Source: Alphaproteobacteria bacterium (GTDB lineage: Bacteria; Pseudomonadota; Alphaproteobacteria; Puniceispirillales; Marisalimonadaceae). From it: a DNA stretch of 64,000 nucleotides. Every line of letters starts with the position of its first letter. Within the stretch, counting starts at the first letter, position 1. The position numbers and the translations under genes are program-made. The DNA lies in NCBI GenBank assembly GCA_004213885.1, contig SGYL01000001.1, positions 124,001 to 188,000 on the forward strand, in the 5' to 3' direction. The notes under the pieces are model-generated. The model saw only the letters and a list, made by a program, of their open reading frames with translations, had not been told where the DNA came from and made no database searches. Of this stretch, positions 9,328 through 17,750 are shown piece after piece.

Positions 9328-9945
9328 TCATATATTGATTAAGACATTTGAAGCCGTAAGAGTTCCATATTCACTTGCCTCACTGACAATTTTTTGAAAT
9401 TCTTCTGACATCCCTACTCTATCAATAATTTCACCCATAGAGGCAATTGATGAATAATAATAAACAACAAAAAGTGTGTTCATTTTATCAGCAATGATAG
9501 GTCGAAGTGCTAACATTTTTGAATCTTCCTTTTGTACTATTTCTTCAACTTTAGATAATAGCTCTATTGCTTTAGGCATAGATTTTCTTTCCATATCATA
9601 TTCTCTTAGTAATAAAACATTATGATCTGGTGAAGGAGATCCATAAACGCCTGTATAAATTTCAGGCCCAATAAGTGTAGCGGCGGGACTGTCTTCTCTT
9701 TCTTTCATTAAAGCAACCATCTCAGGATCTTTTGAATATGATTCAAATGATTTAGTTGCTTCACTCATATTGTCATATATTGTTGTTAACTGAATTGCAC
9801 CATTAAGCGATCCACCTATAAATTTTGCAGCTCTTGCTTTAGCTCCAGCTTTTATAACTAAGTCTCTAAATCTTGAAACTCTTGACAAAACCACATCAGA
9901 TTTACCTGGAAATGGTTTCGCGATTCTTCTTGATACTATTGCCAT
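9328..9945 (-). CDS. Conserved small protein, NIPSNAP/ABM-like fold possible
   Basis: A 205-residue cytoplasmic protein. I place the start at the ATG at 9945 because a strong AGAGGAG ribosome site sits just upstream; an in-frame ATG at 9975 lacks one. The sequence looks like two dimeric alpha/beta-barrel halves (first half beginning AIVSRRIAKPFPGKSDVVLS, second beginning NVLLLREYDMERKSMPKAIE). That layout occurs in NIPSNAP and antibiotic-biosynthesis-monooxygenase-like proteins. No catalytic motif is recognisable. It is monocistronic, divergent from the aminotransferase operon and ended by the hairpin at 9299. Function unknown. Confidence 0.65.
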   Translation of the reverse strand: MAIVSRRIAKPFPGKSDVVLSRVSRFRDLVIKAGAKARAAKFIGGSLNGAIQLTTIYDNMSEATKSFESYSKDPEMVALMKEREDSPAATLIGPEIYTGVYGSPSPDHNVLLLREYDMERKSMPKAIELLSKVEEIVQKEDSKMLALRPIIADKMNTLFVVYYYSSIASMGEIIDRVGMSEEFQKIVSEASEYGTLTASNVLINI

Positions 9946-10051
9946 TTTTTTCTCCTCTGTTAGATTAAAGTTCATAACTTTAAGTTTTAAAATCGGTTTT
10001 AATCAATGTAATAAACTTTATTTAAGAATAATCTCTGACAAAAAGTATTAT

Positions 10052-11167
10052 ATGGCTAAAAATTATACAAAAATTATCAACTCACTTCCTAGCTCTGTTC
10101 CTTTTGTGGGGCCTGAAACACAGGAAAGGCTCTTAGATAAACAATTTGATTCTCGTATAGGTGCAAATGAGAGTGTTTTTGGTCCATCACCTAAAGCATT
10201 AAAAGTTATAAAAGATGAGGCCAGTTCTCTTTGGATGTATGGAGACCCGGAGAATTTTGATCTTAAAATTGAAATAGCAAAAAAACATAATATAAAGTCA
10301 GAAAATATTGTGGTGGGTGAGGGAATAGATGGTCTTTTAGGATATCTTGTCAGAATGTTAGTTGAGCCAAATGATAACGTAGTTACAACTGATGGATCTT
10401 ATCCTACCTTTAATTATCATGTAAATGGATATGCAGGCCTTTTGAAAAAAATTCCGTTTAAAGAGGATTTTGAGGACTTAGCTTCTTTATCTTCTTTTTC
10501 AAAGAAACTTCGTCCAAAAATTGTTTATGTATCTAATCCAAATAATCCTATGGGTACATTTAATAACAAAAATGAAATTCAAGCTTTTATTAATGAAGTA
10601 CCAGATGACACAATAATATGTCTTGATGAGGCTTATGCAGATTTTGTTCCTGACGATGAATTAATTGATATAAATGTAAATCAAGAAAATTTAGTAAGAA
10701 TGAGAACTTTTTCAAAAGCTTATGGATTAGCAGGTGCTAGAATTGGCTATGGAATTGGACATGAAAATTTGATAAAAAACTTTGATAAAATTAGAAACCA
10801 TTTTGGTATGAATAGAATTTCTCAATTTGCAGCCATAGAATCGTTAAAAGACCATAATCACTTAAAAGATGTAATTTCTAGAGTTAAAAATTCTTTAAAA
10901 AAAATAGAAGTAATTGCAATTAAAAATAATTGTAAATTTGTAAAAAGTTCTACTAATTTTCTTGCTATTGATTGTGGTTATGATGGTCTTTTTGCAAAGA
11001 AAGTTTTAGATAATCTAATATCAAATGGTATATTTGTAAGAATGCCTTTTACTAGTCCTGAAAACCGTTGTATAAGAGTATCTGCAGGTACAGATGAGGA
11101 TATAAATTTATTTGAGGAGAGATTTCCTAAAGCTCTTAAGCAAGCTAAAGATTTTTTTAATTATTAA
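10052..11167 (+). CDS. PLP-dependent aminotransferase, HisC-like (class I/II)
   Basis: A 371-residue fold-type I aminotransferase. The PLP Schiff-base lysine is Lys222 in TFSKAYGLAGARIGYG, preceded by CLDEAYADF (cofactor-ring Asp) and VSNPNNPMGT. The C-terminus has NRCIRVSAGT with the carboxylate-binding Arg. This pattern matches histidinol-phosphate aminotransferase and its catabolic relatives. There are no other his genes nearby. It heads an operon with an aldehyde dehydrogenase (17-base gap) and DgoK/DgoA. A catabolic transamination giving an aldehyde or keto acid therefore seems more likely than histidine synthesis. That reading is inference from context. Confidence 0.8.
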   Translation: MAKNYTKIINSLPSSVPFVGPETQERLLDKQFDSRIGANESVFGPSPKALKVIKDEASSLWMYGDPENFDLKIEIAKKHNIKSENIVVGEGIDGLLGYLVRMLVEPNDNVVTTDGSYPTFNYHVNGYAGLLKKIPFKEDFEDLASLSSFSKKLRPKIVYVSNPNNPMGTFNNKNEIQAFINEVPDDTIICLDEAYADFVPDDELIDINVNQENLVRMRTFSKAYGLAGARIGYGIGHENLIKNFDKIRNHFGMNRISQFAAIESLKDHNHLKDVISRVKNSLKKIEVIAIKNNCKFVKSSTNFLAIDCGYDGLFAKKVLDNLISNGIFVRMPFTSPENRCIRVSAGTDEDINLFEERFPKALKQAKDFFNY

Positions 11168-11184
11168 TATTATGGAGAGATAAA

Positions 11185-12627
11185 ATGTTACAAGATTACC
11201 CAAATACGCAGCTATTTATTAATGGTGAATGGCAAAATTCAAAATCAAATGAAACATTAGAGATTATAAATCCAGCTACTGAAGAGGTGATTGGAAAACT
11301 GTCTCATGCTAGAAAAGAAGATTTGGATGTAGCTCTTAATGCTGCTGAAAATGCTTTTAATGAATGGAAAAACGTTTCAGCTTATGAGAGATCAAAAATA
11401 ATGAGAAAAGCTGCTGACATATTTAGATCAAGAGCTGATTATATAGCTAAATTAATGACTATTGAACAAGGTAAACCATTATTTGAAGCTAAAATTGAAA
11501 CCTTAGGAGCAGCTGACTCTATAGAATGGTATGCGGAAGAAGGAAGAAGGGCATACGGACGAATTATTCCAGCAAGAGCTTCTGGTGTTTATCAATTTGT
11601 TTTTAAAGAGCCAGTAGGAGTTGTTGCAGCTTTTACACCATGGAATTTTCCATTAAATCAAGTTGTTAAAAAAATAGCAGCCGCTTTTGCTGCTGGATGT
11701 ACTGCGATCGTAAAAGGACCTGAAGAAACACCAGCAAGTGTTGCTGAATTAATTAAAGCATTTGATGAAGCAGGAATGCCAAAAGGATCTATAAATCTTG
11801 TTTTTGGAATTCCTTCTGAAATATCAGAGTATTTAATTCCACATCCAATTGTGAAAAAAGTTACTTTTACTGGTTCTACTGCTGTAGGAAAGCAGTTAGC
11901 ATCATTAGCAGGTAAATATATGAAACGTGTGACTATGGAATTAGGTGGTCATTCTCCAGCTATTGTTTGTGGAGATGCAGATATTGATACAGCTGTCAAA
12001 ATATTAAGTGCTAATAAATTTAGAAATGCAGGTCAAGTATGTATATCTCCAACAAGGTTTTTAGTCCACGACTCTGTTTATGATAAATTTGTTGATGGTT
12101 TTGTTAAATCAGCTGAATCACTAAAAGTTGGAAACGGTCTAGAGGATGGTGTTAAAATGGGACCACTGGCCCATGACAGAAGATTAACTGCCATTGAAGG
12201 GTTTGTATCTGATGCAGTTGAAAAAGGTGCTAAAATTTTAACAGGAGGAAAGAGAAAAGGTAATAAAGGTTACTTTTTTGAACCAACTGTTATGACAAAT
12301 GTTAGCAAAGATGCCAGAATTATGAGTGAAGAGCCATTTGGTCCTTTAGCTCCAATTTCTTCATTTAGCAATATGGACGAAGTCATTGAAGAAGCTAACA
12401 GATTAGATTATGGTCTCGCCGCTTATGCTTACACTAATTCAGCTAAAACTGCTCAAGATTTAGGTGCTGGAATTGAAAGTGGGATGGTATCAATAAATCA
12501 TCATGGATTAGGGTTAGTAGATACACCTTTTGGAGGTGTTAAGGATTCAGGATATGGATCTGAAGGCGGACCAGAAGGACTAGAAGCCTACATGACAACT
12601 AAGTTTGTATCTCAAGTAGGGCTATAA
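11185..12627 (+). CDS. NAD(P)-dependent aldehyde dehydrogenase (succinate-semialdehyde DH-like)
   Basis: A 480-residue ALDH of standard length. It has the NAD-site segment AFTPWNFPLNQVVKKIAAA, the catalytic general base Glu252 in MELGGHSPAIV, and the nucleophile Cys286 in GQVCISPTRF. The C-terminal GLAAYAYT and SGMVSINHHGLG with PFGGVKDSGYG fit the succinate-semialdehyde / 2-oxoglutarate-semialdehyde / glycolaldehyde-type subgroup. A GGAGAG ribosome site precedes the ATG. The next gene, dgoK, starts 19 bases later. The substrate is probably a small semialdehyde generated in this operon; sequence alone does not fix it. Confidence 0.87.
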   Translation: MLQDYPNTQLFINGEWQNSKSNETLEIINPATEEVIGKLSHARKEDLDVALNAAENAFNEWKNVSAYERSKIMRKAADIFRSRADYIAKLMTIEQGKPLFEAKIETLGAADSIEWYAEEGRRAYGRIIPARASGVYQFVFKEPVGVVAAFTPWNFPLNQVVKKIAAAFAAGCTAIVKGPEETPASVAELIKAFDEAGMPKGSINLVFGIPSEISEYLIPHPIVKKVTFTGSTAVGKQLASLAGKYMKRVTMELGGHSPAIVCGDADIDTAVKILSANKFRNAGQVCISPTRFLVHDSVYDKFVDGFVKSAESLKVGNGLEDGVKMGPLAHDRRLTAIEGFVSDAVEKGAKILTGGKRKGNKGYFFEPTVMTNVSKDARIMSEEPFGPLAPISSFSNMDEVIEEANRLDYGLAAYAYTNSAKTAQDLGAGIESGMVSINHHGLGLVDTPFGGVKDSGYGSEGGPEGLEAYMTTKFVSQVGL

Positions 12628-12646
12628 TTTAAAATAGGAAAAAATA

Positions 12647-13534
12647 ATGAGTTCATGGGTTGCTCTAGATTGGGGTACGACTAATTTTAGAGCATACCTA
12701 ATGAATAATGATGATATTATTGACCAAATTTCGACACAAGAGGGTATGAAATTTGTAAATCAAAATGATTTTGAAAAAATACTTATTAGAAATATATCAG
12801 CTTGGTATCAAAAATTTAATTTTAAAGTTGTTATAGCTAGCGGCATGGTAGGAGCGAAACAAGGCTGGATTGAAGTACCATATATAGAGTGTCCTTGTGA
12901 TTTAAGTAATCTTAATTTTAAAACTTTAAATATACTAGGTAATGTAAAAGTACATATATTATCTGGGATATCTCAGTTAAAGCCTGCAGATGTTATAAGA
13001 GGTGAAGAAACTCAAATAGCAGGTTTTCTTTTAAATAATACTGATTTCAAAGGATCTATATGTTTGCCGGGAACTCATAGTAAGTGGGTTAATGTAGACA
13101 GTTATAAAATTAAAAATTTTTCTACATTTTTAACTGGAGAGCTATATGAAATAGTCAAAAATTATTCTATTTTAAAACATAGCGTAAGAACTAATGAATT
13201 TGTGGCTGAAATTATCAAATCAGCTGCGAATTTAATTTTTGAGAATCCATCTTTAATTTCAAATAAGTTATTTGAGATAAGAGCAGAGAATTTATTAAAA
13301 AACTCTAATCAAATTTTAAATAATTCAAAATTAGTGGGTTATTTATTGGGAATTGAATTGTCTGGTAGTAGAAACTATTGGGAAGATAAAGATTTAATTA
13401 TCATTGGATCATCTAATTTGAATAATTATTATGAATTAATTTTAAATGAAAGATCTAATACAGTTAGATTGTACAATTCAAATGATATGGTCTTGCAAGG
13501 TTTATCTAGTTTTAAGAAAAGTTTAAATTTATGA
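12647..13534 (+). CDS. dgoK: 2-dehydro-3-deoxygalactonokinase
   Basis: A 295-residue DgoK-family sugar kinase. The N-terminal phosphate-binding loop WVALDWGTTNFRAYLM, the central RGEETQIAGFL, and CLPGTHSKWV are the diagnostic blocks of the family. It phosphorylates 2-keto-3-deoxy-galactonate to KDPGal with ATP. Its stop overlaps the start of dgoA (ATGA), which gives translational coupling to the aldolase that uses its product. The galactose dehydrogenase, lactonase and galactonate dehydratase of the De Ley-Doudoroff route are not adjacent; the amidohydrolase at 8386 might supply the lactonase step. Confidence 0.88.
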   Translation: MSSWVALDWGTTNFRAYLMNNDDIIDQISTQEGMKFVNQNDFEKILIRNISAWYQKFNFKVVIASGMVGAKQGWIEVPYIECPCDLSNLNFKTLNILGNVKVHILSGISQLKPADVIRGEETQIAGFLLNNTDFKGSICLPGTHSKWVNVDSYKIKNFSTFLTGELYEIVKNYSILKHSVRTNEFVAEIIKSAANLIFENPSLISNKLFEIRAENLLKNSNQILNNSKLVGYLLGIELSGSRNYWEDKDLIIIGSSNLNNYYELILNERSNTVRLYNSNDMVLQGLSSFKKSLNL

Positions 13535-14163
13535 AATATTCTCCATTAATTGCTATTTTGAGAGGTGTAACTCCTGATAAAATTTTAAATATAGCTGAGG
13601 TGTTAATTGAAAATGGAATTAATATAATTGAAGTTCCCTTAAATTCTCCTGATCCTCTAAAAAGTATACAATTATTGGTCGATAAGTATTCTGATAAGGC
13701 CCTTTTAGGGGCAGGCACAGTATTGAAAACGTCAGAAGTAAATAATGTCTTTAATACAGGTGCAAAGTTAATTGTTTCTCCTAACACTGATTATCAAGTA
13801 ATCCAAGAAACAAAGAAATTAAAAATGGTAAGTATACCTGGTTGTTTTACAGTTTCAGAGGCATTAATTGCTATTAAATCTGGAGCAGATGCTTTAAAAT
13901 TATTTCCTGCGTCTACTCTTGGTCCAAATACATTTAATGCCATTAATCAAGTATTACCAAAAAAAACAAAATGTTTTGCAGTTGGTGGAATTAATTCTGA
14001 TAATATGAAAGAGTGGGTCGATTTTAAAATTACAGGATTTGGTATTGGCTCAAATATTTATAATCCTAAAATGAGTTTATATGAGATTAAAAATAAAGTT
14101 GAAACCTTTATGAAAATATATCAATATACATTAGGTAAAGGTTTAAAACAAATATCATTATAA
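13531..14163 (+). CDS. dgoA: 2-dehydro-3-deoxy-6-phosphogalactonate aldolase
   Basis: A 210-residue class I aldolase of the KDPG/KHG family that splits KDPGal to pyruvate and glyceraldehyde-3-phosphate. Visible sites are the Glu in NIIEVPLNSPD, the LGAGTVL phosphate/pyruvate segment, SPNTDY, the Schiff-base lysine in ALKLFPAS, and AVGGI near the C-terminus. EVPLNSP and LKLFPAS are the forms usual for DgoA rather than Eda. The ATG overlaps the dgoK stop by four bases. A nine-residue extension after the barrel (GKGLKQISL) looks ordinary. The following small gene starts 8 bases downstream. Confidence 0.88.
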   Translation: MKYSPLIAILRGVTPDKILNIAEVLIENGINIIEVPLNSPDPLKSIQLLVDKYSDKALLGAGTVLKTSEVNNVFNTGAKLIVSPNTDYQVIQETKKLKMVSIPGCFTVSEALIAIKSGADALKLFPASTLGPNTFNAINQVLPKKTKCFAVGGINSDNMKEWVDFKITGFGIGSNIYNPKMSLYEIKNKVETFMKIYQYTLGKGLKQISL

Positions 14164-14171
14164 ATTCAATA

Positions 14172-14510
14172 ATGTATGCAAGAACAATCAAAATAAATTT
14201 TAAAGACAAAATGTCAAAAGACATGTTTGTAAATTTTACAGATAATAAAGCTGACGCGGAAGGCATCAATAACGGTACATTGCTTAAGTTTATTTTTGAA
14301 AATTCTGATACATCAGCAACATTAGTTTTGTTATTTCCAGATTTTCAAACATTTAAAAAAGATCATGATAATTTAGCTGGTCCAATTATTGAATCTTTAA
14401 AAAAACAAGAATTAAAAATACAATTAGAAGATGGACCAATTGTTGGATCAACGGCAGTCAAACAAAATTTTTTAAATGTTTTAAAAAATAATGCGACTTT
14501 TTATCAATAA
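14172..14510 (+). CDS. Small ABM-like protein of unknown function
   Basis: A 112-residue cytoplasmic protein without a signal or membrane segment. It alternates beta-strand-like segments and helices (YARTIKINFKDKMSKDMF at the N-terminus, ATLVLLFPDFQTFKKDHD in the middle), compatible with a dimeric ferredoxin-like ABM/Dabb fold. No catalytic residues are recognisable. It is the last gene of the aminotransferase-ALDH-dgo operon (8-base gap after dgoA) and may be an accessory subunit or detoxifying monooxygenase. The ribosome site is weak. Confidence 0.5.
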   Translation: MYARTIKINFKDKMSKDMFVNFTDNKADAEGINNGTLLKFIFENSDTSATLVLLFPDFQTFKKDHDNLAGPIIESLKKQELKIQLEDGPIVGSTAVKQNFLNVLKNNATFYQ

Positions 14511-14556
14511 ATAATTTTATTCACTTGATTTGTTTTTTTTAAAATGCTAAAGGTTT

Positions 14557-14582
14557 CCTAGTAAACTATTACCTAGTAAACT
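14557..14582. promoter_or_regulatory. Tandem operator before the marR-emrAB unit
   Basis: The 11-mer CCTAGTAAACT occurs twice, at 14557-14567 and 14572-14582, with a 15-base period. The core TAGT-AA-ACTA is itself an inverted repeat with 4-bp arms. The pair ends six bases before the marR ATG at 14588. MarR proteins bind short palindromes over their own promoters, so these are probably sites for autorepression of the marR-emrA-emrB transcript. The direct spacing is seen; regulator identity is inferred. Confidence 0.6.
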
Positions 14583-14587
14583 AAATT

Positions 14588-15022
14588 ATGGACGAAGACT
14601 ATAAAAATAATATTGGTTTCCTAATTCATGATGTTGCTCGTCTTATGAGAAACCTTTTTGATAAAAGAATGTCAGAACTTGGGTTAACTAGGTCTCAATG
14701 GTGGGTTTTAAATTATTTGTATTTCAATGAAGGGATCAATCAATCGGACTTTTCAAAATTATTAGATTTAGAAAAAGCTCCATTAAGTAGATTGTTAGAT
14801 AGAATGGAAAAAAAAGGTTGGATAGTGAGAAAGAATGATAAAGTTGATAAAAGAATTAAAACTGTTTTTTTATCAAAAAAAATAAAGCCAATTATTGTTA
14901 AAATGAGAGATAAGGCTCAACTAACTAGGCAAGAGGCTCTATCAAATTTAAGTTATATAGAAGATCAAAATCTTAGACATTATCTTAAAAGAATAAAAGA
15001 AACATTAATCAATAAGAGTTAA
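14588..15022 (+). CDS. MarR-family transcriptional regulator
   Basis: A 144-residue winged-helix regulator. Helix-turn-helix and wing are visible in LTRSQWWVLNYLYFNEGINQ, DLEKAPLSRLLDRMEKKGW and VDKRIKTVFLSKK, the last being the wing with the conserved D-R pair. N- and C-terminal helices would form the dimer interface. It is the first gene of a three-gene unit with a membrane-fusion protein and an EmrB-like pump (5-base gap). That is the classic arrangement of a MarR/EmrR repressor released by the pump's substrate. Twin operator-like repeats lie immediately upstream. Confidence 0.87.
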   Translation: MDEDYKNNIGFLIHDVARLMRNLFDKRMSELGLTRSQWWVLNYLYFNEGINQSDFSKLLDLEKAPLSRLLDRMEKKGWIVRKNDKVDKRIKTVFLSKKIKPIIVKMRDKAQLTRQEALSNLSYIEDQNLRHYLKRIKETLINKS

Positions 15023-15026
15023 GTTA

Positions 15027-16253
15027 ATGTTTTTAAAAATGATAAAATCAAGAACATTTTTGTTAGTTGTGATACCAATTGTTTTGATGTGGATAATATT
15101 AGGTTATTATTATTCACTCGGTAAGTTAATTAAAACTGATAATGCTTATGTAAAGGCTCCTATAATTCCGGTTCAAAGTGAAGTTTCTGGTAAAATAAAA
15201 GAAGTTTTAATTAGAAATAACCAATTTGTTAAGAAAGATCAAATTCTATTAATTATAGATGCCGAAAATTTATCAATTAAACTGATTGAAAATGAACAAA
15301 TTCTTAAATCAATTGAAGAAGAAATTAAATCAAAAAAATCAAAATTAAATGAAATAGATGAAGAAATATTAATAGCTCAAGAGGATATTAGATATAGAAG
15401 CAATGAAGAAAAAAGAATAAAAAATTTGATAAATAACAAAATCAAAATTGCTAGAAGTGAAGTTAATTTTTTTAAATTAGAATATGATAGACAATTGATG
15501 TTGAGCAAAAAAGGGTTTGGTATTAAAAAACATCTCGAAGATGCAAAATTCAAATTAGATAAAGCCAAAACAAATCTTATTTCATTAAATTTAAATAAGG
15601 AAACTGATGAAGCGAAGTTCTATAAAAAAATTGCAATTAAACAACTGAATTTATTGATTAAGAAAAAAGAAACTATATTAACAACATTAGGTGGTAAAAG
15701 GAATATTGTTGTACAAAATCATCCTCTTTATTTAAAGCAAAAAGCAGTTATAAATGGTATTAAATTAAATATTAGAAAATCAACTATTAAAGCTGGCAAA
15801 GCTGGATTTGTAGCTAATATGAACCTTGAAAAAGGTGAGGTGGTAAGGCAAGGTCAAAAACTTTTTGTAGTTGTTCAACAAGACAAAATTTATGTAGAGG
15901 CAAACTTTAAAGAAACTCAAATAACTAATTTTAAAATAGGTCAGAAAGGAAAATTTATTCCAGACTCCTTTCCAAATCTAGAATTTCAAACTGAAATTGA
16001 AAGTTTAAGTCCTGCAACTGGTTCAGAGTTTGCAATTTTACCTGCTCAAAATGCATCTGGTAATTGGGTTAAGGTTGTTCAAAGAGTTCCTATTATTTTG
16101 AAAATTAATGGAGTTTCAAATTTAAATAATGTGAATTCAAAATTAAAAGTTGGAATGACAGTTTCTGTTGTTATAAATACTGAGTTTAAGAAAGATATTC
16201 CAATTATTATAAGACCTATTTCAAATTTATTTTATAAATTTCAAACATTATAA
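15027..16253 (+). CDS. HlyD/EmrA-type membrane fusion protein
   Basis: A 408-residue periplasmic adaptor anchored by one N-terminal transmembrane helix (about residues 10-28, FLLVVIPIVLMWIILGYYYS). The lipoyl half-motif DNAYVKAPIIPVQSEVSGKI leads into a long lysine-rich alpha-helical hairpin (about 75-230). The second lipoyl half (IKAGKAGFVANMNLEKGEVV) and beta-barrel (VEANFKETQITNFKIGQKG) complete an EmrA. It would link the inner-membrane pump encoded directly downstream to an outer-membrane channel; no TolC gene is in the window. The pump ATG begins 3 bases after this stop. Confidence 0.85.
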   Translation: MFLKMIKSRTFLLVVIPIVLMWIILGYYYSLGKLIKTDNAYVKAPIIPVQSEVSGKIKEVLIRNNQFVKKDQILLIIDAENLSIKLIENEQILKSIEEEIKSKKSKLNEIDEEILIAQEDIRYRSNEEKRIKNLINNKIKIARSEVNFFKLEYDRQLMLSKKGFGIKKHLEDAKFKLDKAKTNLISLNLNKETDEAKFYKKIAIKQLNLLIKKKETILTTLGGKRNIVVQNHPLYLKQKAVINGIKLNIRKSTIKAGKAGFVANMNLEKGEVVRQGQKLFVVVQQDKIYVEANFKETQITNFKIGQKGKFIPDSFPNLEFQTEIESLSPATGSEFAILPAQNASGNWVKVVQRVPIILKINGVSNLNNVNSKLKVGMTVSVVINTEFKKDIPIIIRPISNLFYKFQTL

Positions 16254-16256
16254 TTG

Positions 16257-17750
16257 ATGTATTTTTCTGAATCAGACAAATACTTTAAATGGTTTATCCT
16301 TTTGACAGGATCATTTGTTACAATGCTATATGGGATGGCTGTCTTTATTGCAACTATTGCTCTTCCCGATATGATGGGCGCTTTATCAGCAACTCAAGAT
16401 CAAATTACTTGGTCTGTGACTGGTAATATAGTTGCTACAGCTATATTTACACCGTTTGCTGGTTGGTTATCCAATAGGGTTGAAATTAGATATATATTAA
16501 TAATTAGCGTTATTGGTTTTACTCTTTCATCTGTTTATTGCGGATATTCATCTTCTCTTGAAGAAATAGTTGTTGCTAGATTTTTGCAAGGTGCTTTTGC
16601 TGCTCCACTTCCTCCTTTATCACAGACATTAATATTAGGTGCATTTCCAATTAATCAGAGAAATTTGGCTATGTCAGTATGGGGAATGGCAAACATATTA
16701 GGGCTAGTCATTGCTCCAATGATAGGTGGGTTTTTAGGAGAATTACTTGAATGGAGATGGATATTTTATTCATTAATACCTTTTGGATTTGTTGCATTTG
16801 CTTTAGTGTATTTTATTATTCCTTTTTATAAAAACACCTCTTCCAGTTCCTTTGATTGGATAGGCTTTTTATCAATATCATTATGTGTTGGCACTCTTCA
16901 AGTCATGTTTGATAGAGGTGAAAGAAATGGATGGTTTGAGAGTAATGAAACTTTATTTCAATTAGCTATAGCTCTTATTACATTTTATATTTTTATAGTT
17001 CATAGCATAACCTATAAAGGACCATTTATAAATTTAAAGATTTTTAAAGATTGGAATTATTCACTTGGTTTGATTTTAATTTTTTTCTTCGGAATGTTAA
17101 ACTTTGTTCCTATGATAATTTTTCCTCCACTTTTACAGGAATTACGAGGTTATCCACAATCGATTATAGGGCTTTTAATTGGTGTTAGAGGAATAGGAGC
17201 TTTTTTTGGATTTGGATTAATGGCATTTGCTACAAGACTTGATCCAAGAATTTCTTTAGCAATAGCATTTTCATTACAAGGATTTTCAGGTTTATATATG
17301 GCCTCCTTTAATATAGACATGACGTTTTCCCAGGTTGCTTGGGCTGGGATAATTCAAGGTATGGGTGTTGGAATGGCATGGGTTCCAATAAGTGTTTTTA
17401 CATTTTCTACTTTAGATAAAACTTATTTTGGTGAAGCAACAGCAATGTATCATTTGATAAGGAATGTTGCTTCTAGTTTTTTTATTTCTATTACGGTCGC
17501 AGTTGTTTTACACACTGGTCAAATAAGTTTTGGCAACCTAAGTTCATTAGTATCAGACTGGAATCTTGGTTTAGCATTAAATTTTAAAGATCAATTTATA
17601 GAAAATTTTGATGAGGTGACAATTAAGAATTTAACTAGCGAAGTTAATAGACAAAGTTTAATGATTGGGTATATTAATTCATTTAAGTTATTTGCAATTG
17701 TAAGTTTTATAACAATACCATTTTTATTTTTAATAAGAGGTCAAAAATAA
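16257..17750 (+). CDS. EmrB/QacA-type (DHA2) multidrug efflux MFS pump
   Basis: A ~497-residue protein with 14 predicted helices, the size of EmrB-type drug:H+ antiporters. Helix 1 has GMAVFIATIALPDMMGAL, and motif A corresponds to PFAGWLSNRVEIRYI. Helix 5 has the motif C equivalent VWGMANILGLVIAPMIGGFLG. It would work with the adjacent EmrA-like adaptor as a tripartite efflux system under MarR control. I start it at the ATG at 16257 rather than the overlapping TTG at 16254. Its stop overlaps the methyltransferase start by one base (TAATG). Confidence 0.86.
   Translation: MYFSESDKYFKWFILLTGSFVTMLYGMAVFIATIALPDMMGALSATQDQITWSVTGNIVATAIFTPFAGWLSNRVEIRYILIISVIGFTLSSVYCGYSSSLEEIVVARFLQGAFAAPLPPLSQTLILGAFPINQRNLAMSVWGMANILGLVIAPMIGGFLGELLEWRWIFYSLIPFGFVAFALVYFIIPFYKNTSSSSFDWIGFLSISLCVGTLQVMFDRGERNGWFESNETLFQLAIALITFYIFIVHSITYKGPFINLKIFKDWNYSLGLILIFFFGMLNFVPMIIFPPLLQELRGYPQSIIGLLIGVRGIGAFFGFGLMAFATRLDPRISLAIAFSLQGFSGLYMASFNIDMTFSQVAWAGIIQGMGVGMAWVPISVFTFSTLDKTYFGEATAMYHLIRNVASSFFISITVAVVLHTGQISFGNLSSLVSDWNLGLALNFKDQFIENFDEVTIKNLTSEVNRQSLMIGYINSFKLFAIVSFITIPFLFLIRGQK

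Noticed and set aside
10041-10051. TATTAT directly before the aminotransferase ATG as a leaderless promoter
   Set aside because: It abuts the ATG, so a start 6-8 bases further on would lie inside the coding region; it is more likely chance.
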